From: Biomphalaria glabrata
Lineage: Eukaryota > Mollusca > Gastropoda > Planorbidae
Length of the DNA stretch: 64,000 nt
NCBI RefSeq assembly: GCF_947242115.1
Contig: NC_074715.1
Span: forward strand, 54,456,670 to 54,520,669
Direction of reading: 5' to 3'
Shown here: positions 10,996 to 23,499 of the stretch, in pieces
How the letters are laid out: every line of letters starts with the position of its first letter
How positions within the stretch are numbered: position 1 is the stretch's first letter
Notes under the pieces: generated by a model
The model's input: only the letters and a program-made list of their open reading frames with translations
What the model was told of the DNA's origin: nothing
Databases searched by the model: none
Translations under genes and position numbers: made by a program

Positions 10996-13900
10996 CACTC
11001 GTAGACAGTTAAAGGATGAAAAAGGTGCCCCAAAAATCGACCAGACACTTCAGGTGCACCAACAATTAATTAGTAAATAGTATATTGAAGTTGGACAGTG
11101 TAAATTTTGACACAGGCAGACAATATTTTTATGCCAATGTATATTATATATCTCATCAAGTAATAGTCAGTAATTTTGTGCAGTACAAGTATATATATTG
11201 CATTGAAGTTGAACTGTAATTGTAAATTTTGACACAGGCAGACAATAAATTTGTGTATATTATATATCTCATTAGTAAATAGTATGTAAGCACTCGTAGA
11301 CAGTTGAAGGATGAAAAAGGTGCCCCAAAAATCGACCAGACACTTCAGGTGCACCAACAATTAATAAGTAAATAGTATATTGAAGTTGGACAGTGTAAAT
11401 TTTGACACAGGCAGACAATATTTTTATGCCAATGTATATCTCATCAAGTAATAGTCAGTAATTTTGTGCAGTACAAGTATATATATTGCATTGAAGTTGA
11501 TTTGTAATTGTAAATTTTGACACCATAGACAGTAAATTTGTGTATATTTTATATCTCATTAGTAAATAGTATGTAAACACTCGTAGACAGTTGAAGGATG
11601 AAAAAGGTGCCCCAAAAATCGACCAGACACTTCAGGTGCACCAACAATTAATTAGTAAATAGTATATTGAAGTTGGACAGTGTAAATTTTGACACAGGCA
11701 GACAATATTTTTATGCCAATGTATATTATATATCTCATCAAGTAATAGTCAGTAATTTTGTGCAGTACAAGTATATATATTGCATTGAAGTTGAACTGTA
11801 ATTGTAAATTTTGACACAGGCAGACAATAAATTTGTGTATATTATATATCTCATTAGTAAATAGTATGTAAACACTCGTAGACAGTTGAAGGATGAAAAA
11901 GGTGCCCCAAAAATCGACCAGACACTTCAGGTGCAAAAACAATTAATTAGTAAATAGTATATTGAAGTTGGACAGTGTAAATTTTGACACAGGCAGACAA
12001 TATTTTTATGCCAATGTATATTATATATCTCATCAAGTAATAGTCAGTAATTTTGTGCAGTACAAGTATATATATTGCATTGAAGTTGATTTGTAATTGT
12101 AAATTTTGACACCATAGACAGTAAATTTGTGTATATTTTATATCTCATTAGTAAATAGTATGTAAACACTCGTAGACAGTTGAAGGATGAAAAAGGTGCC
12201 CCAAAAATCGACCAGACACTTCAGGTGCACCAACAATTAATTAGTAAATAGTATATTGAAGTTGGACGGTGTAAATTTTGACACAGGCAGACAATATTTT
12301 TATGCCAATGTATATTATATATCTCATCAAGTAATAGTCAGTAATTTTGTGCAGTACAAGTATATATATTGCATTGAAGTTGATTTGTAATTGTAAATTT
12401 TGACACAGGCAGACAGTAAATTTGTGTATATTTTATATCTCATTAGTAAATAGTATGTAAACACTCGTAGACAGTTGAAGGATGAAAAAGGTGCCCCAAA
12501 AATTGACCAGACACTTCAGGTGCACCAACAATTAATTAGTAAATAGTATATTGAAGTTGGACAGTGTAAATTTTGACACAGGCAGACAATATTTTTATGC
12601 CAATGTATATTATATATCTCATCAAGTAATAGTCAGTAATTTTGTGCAGTACAAGTATATATATTGCATTGAAGTTGATTTGTAATTGTAAATTTTGACA
12701 CCATAGACAGTAAATTTGTGTATATTTTATATCTCATTAGTAAATAGTATGTAAACACTCGTAGACAGTTGAAGGATGAAAAAGGTGCCCCAAAAATCGA
12801 CCAGACACTTCAGGTGCACCAACAATTAATTGGTAAATAGTATATTGAAGTTGGACAGTGTAAATTTTGACACAGGCAGACAATATTTTTATGCCAATGT
12901 ATATTATATATCTCATCAAGTAATAGTCAGTAATTTTGTGCAGTACAAGTATATATATTGCATTGAAGTTGATTTGTAATTGTAAATTTTGACACAGGCA
13001 GACAGTAAATTTGTGTATATTATATATCTCATTAGTAAATAGTATGTAAACACTCGTAGACAGTTGAAGGATGAAAAAGGTGCCCCAAAAATCGACCAGA
13101 CACTTCAGGTGCACCAACAATTAATTAGTAAATAGTATATTGAAGTTGGACAGTGTAAATTTTGACACAGGCAGACAATATTTTTATGCCAATGTATATT
13201 ATATATCTCATCAAGTAATAGTCAGTAATTTTGTGCAGTACAAGTATATATATTGCATTGAAGTTGATTTGTAATTGTAAATTTGTGTATATTATATATC
13301 TCATTAGTAAATAGTATGTAAACACTCGTAGACAGTTGAAGGATGAAAAAGGTGCCCCAAAAATCGACCAGACACTTCAGGTGCACCAACAATTAATTAG
13401 TAAATAGTATATTGAAGTTGGACAGTGTAAATTTTGACACAGGCAGACAATATTTTTATGCCAATGTATATTATATATATATCTCATCAAGTAATAGTCA
13501 GTAATTTTGTGCAGTACAAGTATATATATTGAATTGAAGTTGAACTGTAATTGTAAATTTTGACACAGGCAGACAGTAAATTTGTGTATATTATATATCT
13601 CATTAGTAAATAGTATGTAAACACTCGTAGACAGTTAAAGGATGAAAAAGGTGCCTCAAAAATTGACCAGACACTTCAGGTGCACCAACAATTAATTAGT
13701 AAATAGTATATTGAAGTTGGACAGTGTACATTTTGACACAGGCAGACAATATTTTTATGCCAATGTATATTATATATCTCATCAAGTAATAGTCAGTAAT
13801 TTTGTGCAGTACAAATATATATATTGCATTGAAGTTGAACTGTAATTGTAAATTTTGACACAGGCAGACATTACATTTGTGTATATTATATATCTCATCA

Positions 13901-14090
13901 AATAATAGTAATTTTGTGCAGTACAAGTATATAAAATTGTATTGAAGTTGGACAGTAATTGTAAATTTGGACACAGGCAGTAATTTTGTGCTGATGTATA
14001 TTATACATCTTAAGTAATAGTCAGTAATTTTGTGCAGTAAAAGTATATATATTTATATATACATTCTATTGAAGTTGGACAGTGAAAAGA
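10996..14090 (+). repeat. Satellite of about 294-bp monomers, alternating types
   Basis: The anchor 'cactcgtagacagtt' recurs at about 10996, 11291, 11578, 11873, 12167, 12462, 12756, 13051, 13323 and 13622, giving spacings of 295, 287, 295, 294, 295, 294, 295, 272 and 299. Each monomer contains two related halves around 'ttttgacacaggcagacaat' and one block 'aaggtgccccaaaaatcg' derived from the neighbouring 30-bp minisatellite. Two variants alternate: one with 'gacacaggcagaca' and one with 'gacaccatagaca' in the second half. From 13700 to 14090 the copies decay. Minus-strand frames of 60-127 codons are by-products of the repeat and are not genes. Confidence 0.95.
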
Positions 14091-14954
14091 TTAAGAAGCA
14101 CTCTTCAAAGTGATGAGCTATATCAGTGCTAGTATTCAATGACATTACAGGAAGATAATCAGTATTGAAATATATTACTGATAATTTTGATTTTCATTTT
14201 TAATTTTTATGTTCTATATTTAGAAAGCTGTTGACAGTATTGTTCTTGTCAAAATTTGGTATCACTGATATTGTGTCCTTGTTAAATTTTGTCTTTTTTC
14301 AATGTGTAAAAAAAATATATATATATGATCAGAACATAAGGTTTTAGAGGTCGCAGATTTAACACTAGTAGATTTTTGTGTTTAGACTATTGTTTATTTT
14401 AATGTTTACATTGTATTAATATTGTGCACAATTTCTTGGGGTCTTTAAGTCATTTTTATTTATATTTGTAAGTATATGTAGTATTTCTTGAAAATTTTCT
14501 GTCTTTTTTTCCTGCTGTACTTGTTTGTTTTTATATATTGACCAAATCTTGCTTTTGGAACAGGATGTGCTTTAGGGTAAGAGAGTGAGGTCAATATGTT
14601 GCTCGAATCCTCCTCAATTTAATCAAAGTTTTCAGTGCACTGAGTCATCATCATATCATCATTTATATAATTGTAACATTTTGGTATAAACTTTGTTACA
14701 TTTTTTTTTTACATTATAATATTTTATTAATTTTGTTTTCTCTTTCTATATGACCAAATAATATATTGTAAAAACATAATAATTGATTATGACATTGATT
14801 ATTAGATTGTTGACAATTTAGTGTGTTATGTTAATCACAATAGTATTGGCTTGATAATATTGTAAGTGATTGTAAACTATAAAAGATATTAGATATCATT
14901 ATTATCTATAAAAAAGTATAGAATGCCATTGTACTTTTGATAAGTATTAATAGA
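14091..14954. other. AT-rich spacer
   Basis: Non-coding AT-rich DNA between the satellite and a relic retroelement. A 'taacattttggtata' word near 14677 is reminiscent of an LTR edge plus primer-binding site, but this is not supported further. Confidence 0.4.
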
Positions 14955-15890
14955 TACATGGATGGATATACTGAACTAAAGAAAGTTGCTGAATCGTTTG
15001 GTCTTAAAGATGAAGAAAAGAAAGATGTTTTGACATAAATGGAAAGGAAAGAAAATCAAGTTGATATTGAAAGAGTTGGCGAGAGCACAAAGAGAAGAAA
15101 GAAATGCAACTAGATGCTGAAATAAATTAAAAGGAAGCAAAACCAGACAAAGAATCAGAAATAAAAAAAAAAAAAAACTGAAAAATAAAAGCTGCAATTC
15201 AAAACAAGGGAGACAAAACAGAAACTACCAAGCGTGAACATATAGAGAATATTTACAAAGCACAAAGAGAAGAGTGAAATGCAACTAGATGCTGAAAGAA
15301 ATTAAAAGGATGCAAAACCAGACAAAGAATCAGAAATTAAAAAAAAAAAACAACTGAAAAATAAAAGCTGCAATTCAAAACAAGGGAGACAAAAAAAACC
15401 TCCAAGCGTGAACATAAAGAGAATATTTATAGGCAAAAAATGAGGGACCTTATGAAACTGATGAAATAAATAGTTATTTTCAGACTATCTGTAAAACTTG
15501 CAATTACAATGAAGATACTTGTTCTAATATATTCATCTGTAAACTAAGTGGCAAGACTTTGAGTGTTATTAACTCATTAATAGAAGAACAAAGAAAGAAA
15601 TGCATCCTGTTAAAAGCAATATTATTGGAATCTAGATCACCAAAGAGAAATTTATTATCAACATCAAAGACAAGAATCTAATTCTCCAAACTATAATGTA
15701 CCAAGAAATAAATAGATAAGGAATCGGAAATCAGAATAGGTAACAAAGTAATAATGTTAATATAAATGAAGTTCAAGCAACAGTGTATAATATTGAACTA
15801 GAACTATAATTTCTTCCAACGTATGTTAATGGTGTACTAGTGAAATATACCACAGTCATTACAAATGATAAACGTGTTACACAAGATACT
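14955..15890 (+). pseudogene. Fossil gag-like region of an LTR retroelement (Gypsy-like)
   Basis: The plus strand shows remnants of a gag-type protein: an N-terminal segment, a long charged coiled-coil stretch rich in Glu, Lys and Arg, and then a helical segment like the capsid part of snail Gypsy elements. A faint protease-like region lies near 15800. The copy is clearly broken in several places and no LTR pair is visible. About 175 bp of the coiled-coil region is present twice in tandem (from about 15085 and about 15260). Family assignment is by overall pattern only. Confidence 0.45.
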
Positions 15891-15891
15891 A

Positions 15892-16180
15892 TGACAGGTA
15901 TAACTAAGAACATATGACAGGCTTAACTAAGATAATATGGCATGTAAAACTAAGAAAAAATGACAGGTAAAACTATGAAAATATGACAGGTAAAACTAGA
16001 ACTTATGACAGGTAAAACTAAAAAAATATGACAGGTAAAACTAAGGAAAAAAATGACAGGAAAAACTAAGAAAATTAGACAAGTAAAACTAAGAAAATAT
16101 GAAAGGCATAACAAAGAAAATATGACATGTTAAACTAAGAAAATATGACAGGTAAAACTAAGAAAATATGACAGGTAAAT
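15892..16180 (+). repeat. 22-23 bp minisatellite
   Basis: About twelve to thirteen copies of a unit close to 'atgacaggtaaaactaagaa'. The unit continues directly from the fossil retroelement region, so the array probably grew out of element sequence. Confidence 0.9.
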
Positions 16181-16185
16181 ATAAG

Positions 16186-16698
16186 ACGAATTTCTTTATT
16201 AAGCACTCAAAGAATGATTTCACTGGGAATTGCAAATATATTTTGATCACCACATTAAATGCAGAGGTCAAAGACCAGCTAATTATCACACATTTGTTGT
16301 TATATTTATTGTTACAAACGTTCAATGGAATATAAATGAAGACGTCTAACACAGTTATACATCCGTATGAATTTCTTTTTTAAGCACTCAAAGAATGATT
16401 TCACTGGGAATTGCAAACACATTTTGATCACCACATTAAGTGCAGAGGTCAAAGACCTGCTAATTAATACACATTTGTTGTTATATTTATTGTTACAAAC
16501 GTTCAGTCGGAATATAAATGAAGACGTCTAACACAGTTATACATCCGTATGAATTTCTTTTTAGGCACTCAAAGAATGATTTCACTGGAAATTGCAATCA
16601 TTTTGATCACCACATTAAGTGCAGAGGTCAAAGACCTGCTAATTATCACACATTTGTTGTTATATTTATTGTTACAAACGTTCAATTGGAATATAAAT
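16186..16698 (+). repeat. Short-form 180-bp tandem repeat, about 3 copies
   Basis: The anchor 'gaagacgtctaacacagtta' lies at 16338, 16520 and 16699, a spacing of 182 and 179 bp. The unit includes 'cactcaaagaatgatttcac', the small palindrome AGGTC-aaa-GACCT, and ends with 'gttacaaacgttcaatcgga'. These copies lack the 1.2-kb module found in the following long units. Confidence 0.9.
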
Positions 16699-18069
16699 GA
16701 AGACGTCTAACACAGTTATACATCCGTATGAATTTCTTTTCTAAGCACTCAAAGACAAAGAATGATTTCACTGGGAATTGCAAATACATTTTGATCACCA
16801 CATTAAGTGCAGAGGTCAAAGACCTGCTAATTAGCACACATTTGTACACAAATGTTTGTAGATATCCTCATTACAATTCAATAAAGTTGTTACAAAACCT
16901 CACTGGTTACATCACTTCACAGTGTCTCAATGGATAGGGTAGAGATGAGCGTGATACAAACGACAATCCCAACTGTTCCTGCACAATCATCATATATCTG
17001 ATGGCTTATATTTTCATCCTTTTTTTTTAACTCTTGTTTTGCAAACGTGCATCAGTTGAATAGTTGGAGCCCAATAAAAAGTTTCAGGCTTGCTTTTTTC
17101 ACTGACTCCTGTTTTGAGCTTGTTGACCTACAGCTTCATTTTGATGAACTGACTGTAACAATATTTTTGATGACGTCGTGTTCAAGCTATTGAAGGTGGT
17201 CTACAAGCATCCGGTTTGAGGGCTGAATCAGCCTCACAAACTTCGCACTCAACTAATGTCGAGTGAGTTGAATCAGCGTCAAAGCTTGCACTCAACTAAT
17301 TATGTCCCAACTATTATTCAACTGAGCCGAAATAACCGGTTATTTTACAAACTCATTCTTCTTTGTTGTTTTTTTGAATGCCTTTTAACATTCCAAGTTA
17401 TGATGATGCTTTGTCCAAGGCATTGTAGCACGTGAAAAAATGCAAAACAAGAAAAAGGATGTGCACTGTTGGGTTGTCTACAAATGCACAGACATAACCA
17501 ACAATTTCGTCTTGGATCAACAATTCAATTGATGACAATATTACTACATCTAGTCCTCAGCTAAAAATCCTCAATTTTTCAAAAATGAATACAATATCCT
17601 TTCCTATAAGTACGAAGATGGTCATGGAGACCGATCTTCTTTGAAAAAAAATCCTCAACTACATCCTTTAAACATGAAGATGGCTAAAGAGCCCAGTCTT
17701 CACTTTTAAAATTCCTCCATTAATCATTCCTATGAACACAAAGATGGCTAAGGAGTCCAGTCTTCGCTTTTAAAATTCCTCCATTAATCATTCCTATGAA
17801 CACGAAGATGGCTAAGGAGTCCAGTCTTCGCTTTTAAAAGTCCTCCATTAATCCTTCCTATAAACACGAAGATGGCTAAAGAGTCCAGTCTTCGCTTTTG
17901 AAAAGTCCTAAGCTAAACATAGTAATGTCATCAATTAAATGTGTTTTCTCCGCAACTATTTAGTTGGTCTGCAAGTGCAAATGTTGATTAGTGTGCGCTG
18001 CATCACGAGCGGCGATATTTCCTTTGATGGACACGTTCATATGTTTCTTGAGTGTGACTTAATATAAAT
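16699..18069 (+). repeat. Long satellite unit 1 (1371 bp)
   Basis: Begins with the first two thirds of the short 180-bp repeat, then carries about 1.2 kb of extra sequence absent from the short units. Within it, around 17600-17910, five roughly 67-bp sub-repeats each carry a GAAGATGG...CCAGTCTTC inverted pair. This copy differs from the next three mainly by a 6-bp duplication near 16752. No protein-coding frame longer than chance is present. Confidence 0.93.
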
Positions 18070-19435
18070 GAAGACGTCTAACACAGTTATACATCCGTAT
18101 GAATTTCCTTTTCTAAGCACTCAAAGAATGATTTCACTGGGAATTGCAAATACATTTTGATCACCACATTAAGTGCAGAGGTCAAAGACCTGCTAATTAG
18201 CACACATTTGTACACAAATGTTTGTAGATATCCTCATTACAATTCAATAAAGTTGTTACAAAATTTCACTGGTTACATCACTTCACAGTGTCTCAATGGA
18301 TAGGGTAGAGATGAGCGTGATACAAACGACAATCCCAACTGTTCCTGCACAATCATCATATATCTGATGGCTTATATTTTCATCCTTTTTTTTTAACTCT
18401 TGTTTTGCAAACGTGCATCAGTTGAATAGTTGGAGCCCAATAAAAAGTTTCAGGCTTGCTTTTTTCACTGACTCCTGTTTTGAGCTTGTTGACCTACAGC
18501 TTCATTTTGATGAACTGACTGTAACAATATTTTTGATGACGTCGTGTTCAAGCTATTGAAGGTGGTCTACAAGCATCCGGTTTGAGGGCTGAATCAGCCT
18601 CACAAACTTCGCACTCAACTAATGTCGAGTGAGTTGAATCAGCGTCAAAGCTTGCACTCAACTAATTATGTCCCAACTATTATTCAACTGAGCCGAAATA
18701 ACCGGTTATTTTACAAACTCATTCTTCTTTGTTGTTTTTTTGAATGCCTTTTAACATTCCAAGTTATGATGATGCTTTGTCCAAGGCATTGTAGCACGTG
18801 AAAAAATGCAAAACAAGAAAAAGGATGTGCACTGTTGGGTTGTCTACAAATGCACAGACATAACCAACAATTTCGTCTTGGATCAACAATTCAATTGATG
18901 ACAATATTACTACATCTAGTCCTCAGCTAAAAATCCTCAATTTTTCAAAAATGAATACAATATCCTTTCCTATAAGTACGAAGATGGTCATGGAGACCGA
19001 TCTTCTTTGAAAAAAAATCCTCAACTACATCCTTTAAACATGAAGATGGCTAAAGAGCCCAGTCTTCACTTTTAAAATTCCTCCATTAATCATTCCTATG
19101 AACACAAAGATGGCTAAGGAGTCCAGTCTTCGCTTTTAAAATTCCTCCATTAATCATTCCTATGAACACGAAGATGGCTAAGGAGTCCAGTCTTCGCTTT
19201 TAAAAGTCCTCCATTAATCCTTCCTATAAACACGAAGATGGCTAAAGAGTCCAGTCTTCGCTTTTGAAAAGTCCTAAGCTAAACATAGTAATGTCATCAA
19301 TTAAATGTGTTTTCTCCGCAACTATTTAGTTGGTCTGCAAGTGCAAATGTTGATTAGTGTGCGCTGCATCACGAGCGGCGATATTTCCTTTGATGGACAC
19401 GTTCATATGTTTCTTGAGTGTGACTTAATATAAAT
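18070..19435 (+). repeat. Long satellite unit 2 (1366 bp)
   Basis: Virtually identical to units 3 and 4 over its full length; a C-to-T difference near 18266 is the only one noticed. The near identity indicates recent amplification or strong homogenisation. Confidence 0.95.
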
Positions 19436-20801
19436 GAAGACGTCTAACACAGTTATACATCCGTATGAATTTCCTTTTCTAAGCACTCAAAGAATGATTT
19501 CACTGGGAATTGCAAATACATTTTGATCACCACATTAAGTGCAGAGGTCAAAGACCTGCTAATTAGCACACATTTGTACACAAATGTTTGTAGATATCCT
19601 CATTACAATTCAATAAAGTTGTTACAAAACCTCACTGGTTACATCACTTCACAGTGTCTCAATGGATAGGGTAGAGATGAGCGTGATACAAACGACAATC
19701 CCAACTGTTCCTGCACAATCATCATATATCTGATGGCTTATATTTTCATCCTTTTTTTTTAACTCTTGTTTTGCAAACGTGCATCAGTTGAATAGTTGGA
19801 GCCCAATAAAAAGTTTCAGGCTTGCTTTTTTCACTGACTCCTGTTTTGAGCTTGTTGACCTACAGCTTCATTTTGATGAACTGACTGTAACAATATTTTT
19901 GATGACGTCGTGTTCAAGCTATTGAAGGTGGTCTACAAGCATCCGGTTTGAGGGCTGAATCAGCCTCACAAACTTCGCACTCAACTAATGTCGAGTGAGT
20001 TGAATCAGCGTCAAAGCTTGCACTCAACTAATTATGTCCCAACTATTATTCAACTGAGCCGAAATAACCGGTTATTTTACAAACTCATTCTTCTTTGTTG
20101 TTTTTTTGAATGCCTTTTAACATTCCAAGTTATGATGATGCTTTGTCCAAGGCATTGTAGCACGTGAAAAAATGCAAAACAAGAAAAAGGATGTGCACTG
20201 TTGGGTTGTCTACAAATGCACAGACATAACCAACAATTTCGTCTTGGATCAACAATTCAATTGATGACAATATTACTACATCTAGTCCTCAGCTAAAAAT
20301 CCTCAATTTTTCAAAAATGAATACAATATCCTTTCCTATAAGTACGAAGATGGTCATGGAGACCGATCTTCTTTGAAAAAAAATCCTCAACTACATCCTT
20401 TAAACATGAAGATGGCTAAAGAGCCCAGTCTTCACTTTTAAAATTCCTCCATTAATCATTCCTATGAACACAAAGATGGCTAAGGAGTCCAGTCTTCGCT
20501 TTTAAAATTCCTCCATTAATCATTCCTATGAACACGAAGATGGCTAAGGAGTCCAGTCTTCGCTTTTAAAAGTCCTCCATTAATCCTTCCTATAAACACG
20601 AAGATGGCTAAAGAGTCCAGTCTTCGCTTTTGAAAAGTCCTAAGCTAAACATAGTAATGTCATCAATTAAATGTGTTTTCTCCGCAACTATTTAGTTGGT
20701 CTGCAAGTGCAAATGTTGATTAGTGTGCGCTGCATCACGAGCGGCGATATTTCCTTTGATGGACACGTTCATATGTTTCTTGAGTGTGACTTAATATAAA
20801 T
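19436..20801 (+). repeat. Long satellite unit 3 (1366 bp)
   Basis: Same length as unit 2 and the same five internal stem-loop sub-repeats. An assembly duplication cannot be excluded from sequence alone. Confidence 0.95.
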
Positions 20802-22197
20802 GAAGACGTCTAACACAGTTATACATCCGTATGAATTTCCTTTTCTAAGCACTCAAAGAATGATTTCACTGGGAATTGCAAATACATTTTGATCACCACA
20901 TTAAGTGCAGAGGTCAAAGACCTGCTAATTAGCACACATTTGTACACAAATGTTTGTAGATATCCTCATTACAATTCAATAAAGTTGTTACAAAACCTCA
21001 CTGGTTACATCACTTCACAGTGTCTCAATGGATAGGGTAGAGATGAGCGTGATACAAACGACAATCCCAACTGTTCCTGCACAATCATCATATATCTGAT
21101 GGCTTATATTTTCATCCTTTTTTTTTAACTCTTGTTTTGCAAACGTGCATCAGTTGAATAGTTGGAGCCCAATAAAAAGTTTCAGGCTTGCTTTTTTCAC
21201 TGACTCCTGTTTTGAGCTTGTTGACCTACAGCTTCATTTTGATGAACTGACTGTAACAATATTTTTGATGACGTCGTGTTCAAGCTATTGAAGGTGGTCT
21301 ACAAGCATCCGGTTTGAGGGCTGAATCAGCCTCACAAACTTCGCACTCAACTAATGTCGAGTGAGTTGAATCAGCGTCAAAGCTTGCACTCAACTAATTA
21401 TGTCCCAACTATTATTCAACTGAGCCGAAATAACCGGTTATTTTACAAACTCATTCTTCTTTGTTGTTTTTTTGAATGCCTTTTAACATTCCAAGTTATG
21501 ATGATGCTTTGTCCAAGGCATTGTAGCACGTGAAAAAATGCAAAACAAGAAAAAGGATGTGCACTGTTGGGTTGTCTACAAATGCACAGACATAACCAAC
21601 AATTTCGTCTTGGATCAACAATTCAATTGATGACAATATTACTACATCTAGTCCTCAGCTAAAAATCCTCAATTTTTCAAAAATGAATACAATATCCTTT
21701 CCTATAAGTACGAAGATGGTCATGGAGACCGATCTTCTTTGAAAAAAAATCCTCAACTACATCCTTTAAACATGAAGATGGCTAAAGAGCCCAGTCTTCA
21801 CTTTTAAAATTCCTCCATTAATCATTCCTATGAACACAAAGATGGCTAAGGAGTCCAGTCTTCGCTTTTAAAATTCCTCCATTAATCATTCCTATGAACA
21901 CGAAGATGGCTAAGGAGTCCAGTCTTCGCTTTTAAAAGTCCTCCATTAATCCTTCCTATAAACACGAAGATGGCTAAAGAGTCCAGTCTTCGCTTTTGAA
22001 AAGTCCTAAGCTAAACATAGTAATGTCATCAATTAAATGTGTTTTCTCCGCAACTATTTAGTTGGTCTGCAAGTGCAAATGTTGATTAGTGTGCGCTGCA
22101 TCACGAGCGGCGATATTTCCTTTGATGGACACGTTCATATGTTCCTTGAGTGTGACTTAATTATTGATTTTTACAAACGTTCAATCGGAATATAAAT
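20802..22197 (+). repeat. Long satellite unit 4 (1396 bp) with short-unit tail
   Basis: Identical to units 2-3 until 'gagtgtgacttaat', then continues into the end of the short 180-bp repeat ('ttacaaacgttcaatcggaa'). This junction shows that the 1.2-kb module originally sat inside a short repeat. Units 1-3 have lost that tail at their right junctions. Confidence 0.95.
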
Positions 22198-22500
22198 GAA
22201 GACGTCTAACACAGTTATACATCCGTATGAATTTCTTTTTTAAGCACTCAAAGAATGATTTCACTGAATTGCAAATACATCTAGATCACCAGATTAAGTG
22301 TAGAGTCTCAATGAATGAGAGATGAGTGTGATACAAATGACAATCCCAAATGTTCCTGCACAATTATATACATGTAATGGATTAAATCTTTTTTTTTTAC
22401 ATTTGTTTTGCGAATGTGCATCAGTTGAATATCTGGAGCCAAATAAATAGATGCATCATGAGCGGCAACATTTCCTTTGGTGGAAACGTTCATACTGATT
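22198..22500 (+). repeat. Diverged, internally deleted long unit
   Basis: Starts with the short-repeat head, then jumps through diverged parts of the 1.2-kb module ('gatgagtgtgatacaaatga', 'gtgcatcagttgaatatctg', 'gagcggcaacatttcctttg'). It lacks the middle, including the stem-loop sub-repeats. It is an older copy marking the right edge of the array. Confidence 0.85.
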
Positions 22501-23294
22501 GTTCATTGAATGGGTTAGGGTTAGGATTTTTTGCATGCAATTGTATCACATGGAATAGTAGATTTTTGTTTTCACATTAACTCCCAACATGAAAATATAA
22601 TGCACATTTTTCCACACCTTAGAAATGAAACATTTTAAGAGTATTCAAGTCAACTTAATATGTCATTATATTGCACATAATCACAAGAAACCATAAATGT
22701 TTTTTTTCACACTATCACACACTGAAGAATTGAAACAGTTTATTTAGTTAAAGATCTACATGAAGTCAAGTCAACTTGTTTATGCAATAGTACATATCAC
22801 TGTGAATTGGAGATCCTTTTTTTTTGTCCAATTAAGTACTGGGGTGTTAAGACCATGCACATTAACACATAGTTGCTACAATAGTAACTTTAATCATCCC
22901 AATCTCCAGTAACTTGAATCATCCCAATCTCCAAGTGGCAAAGTGTTTGAATTCCATATTTAGAATACATTACTATTGAATTAATCCAAATGACAAAGAA
23001 TCCAATTCCATTATTTGTTGAAATATATTTACATTTATACAGTTGGAATTATTTCAGAGCAATGCAGTTTTTCTGAAAAATTTAATAGGAACATCCACAT
23101 ATTTTAACTGACTGAAATTAAAATGGTATATCACTAAGTTTAACAAATGAAAATTCAGTTTACTTTCATAACTAGACACTACTAAAACAAATACAATACA
23201 GATTTCTTTAACTAGACAGGTGAACTTACAAGTTGTGTGTGAAGTGTTTGTGAAGTAATTACTGACATCATAATATACAAAACAAATACAGGAA
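22501..23294. other. AT-rich intergenic, nothing firm
   Basis: No coding domain or tandem array. Chance frames only. Confidence 0.5.
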
Positions 23295-23455
23295 CCATGC
23301 ATACATATACAACTAATGCAGGATATTTAAAGTATCATGCACATACTACAACTAATGCAGGATATTTAAATTATCATGCACATACAACATAAAACTAATG
23401 CAGGATATTTAAAGTAACATACACAAACAACATACAACTAATGCAGGATCATCAC
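23295..23455 (+). repeat. About 45-bp tandem repeat, 4 copies
   Basis: Four copies around 'caactaatgcaggatattta' with spacer words 'atcatgcacatac'. The last copy is truncated. Confidence 0.85.
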
Positions 23456-23499
23456 TTTACAAAAAAATAAATGCTGTGAAGTATAAGAATATTTCTTAC

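Noticed and set aside
10992-13974. Six minus-strand open frames of 63-127 codons sharing Met-Leu-Val-His-Leu-Lys starts
   Set aside because: They are the same satellite monomer read in one frame, with lengths set by the repeat period; no protein family or codon pattern supports them.
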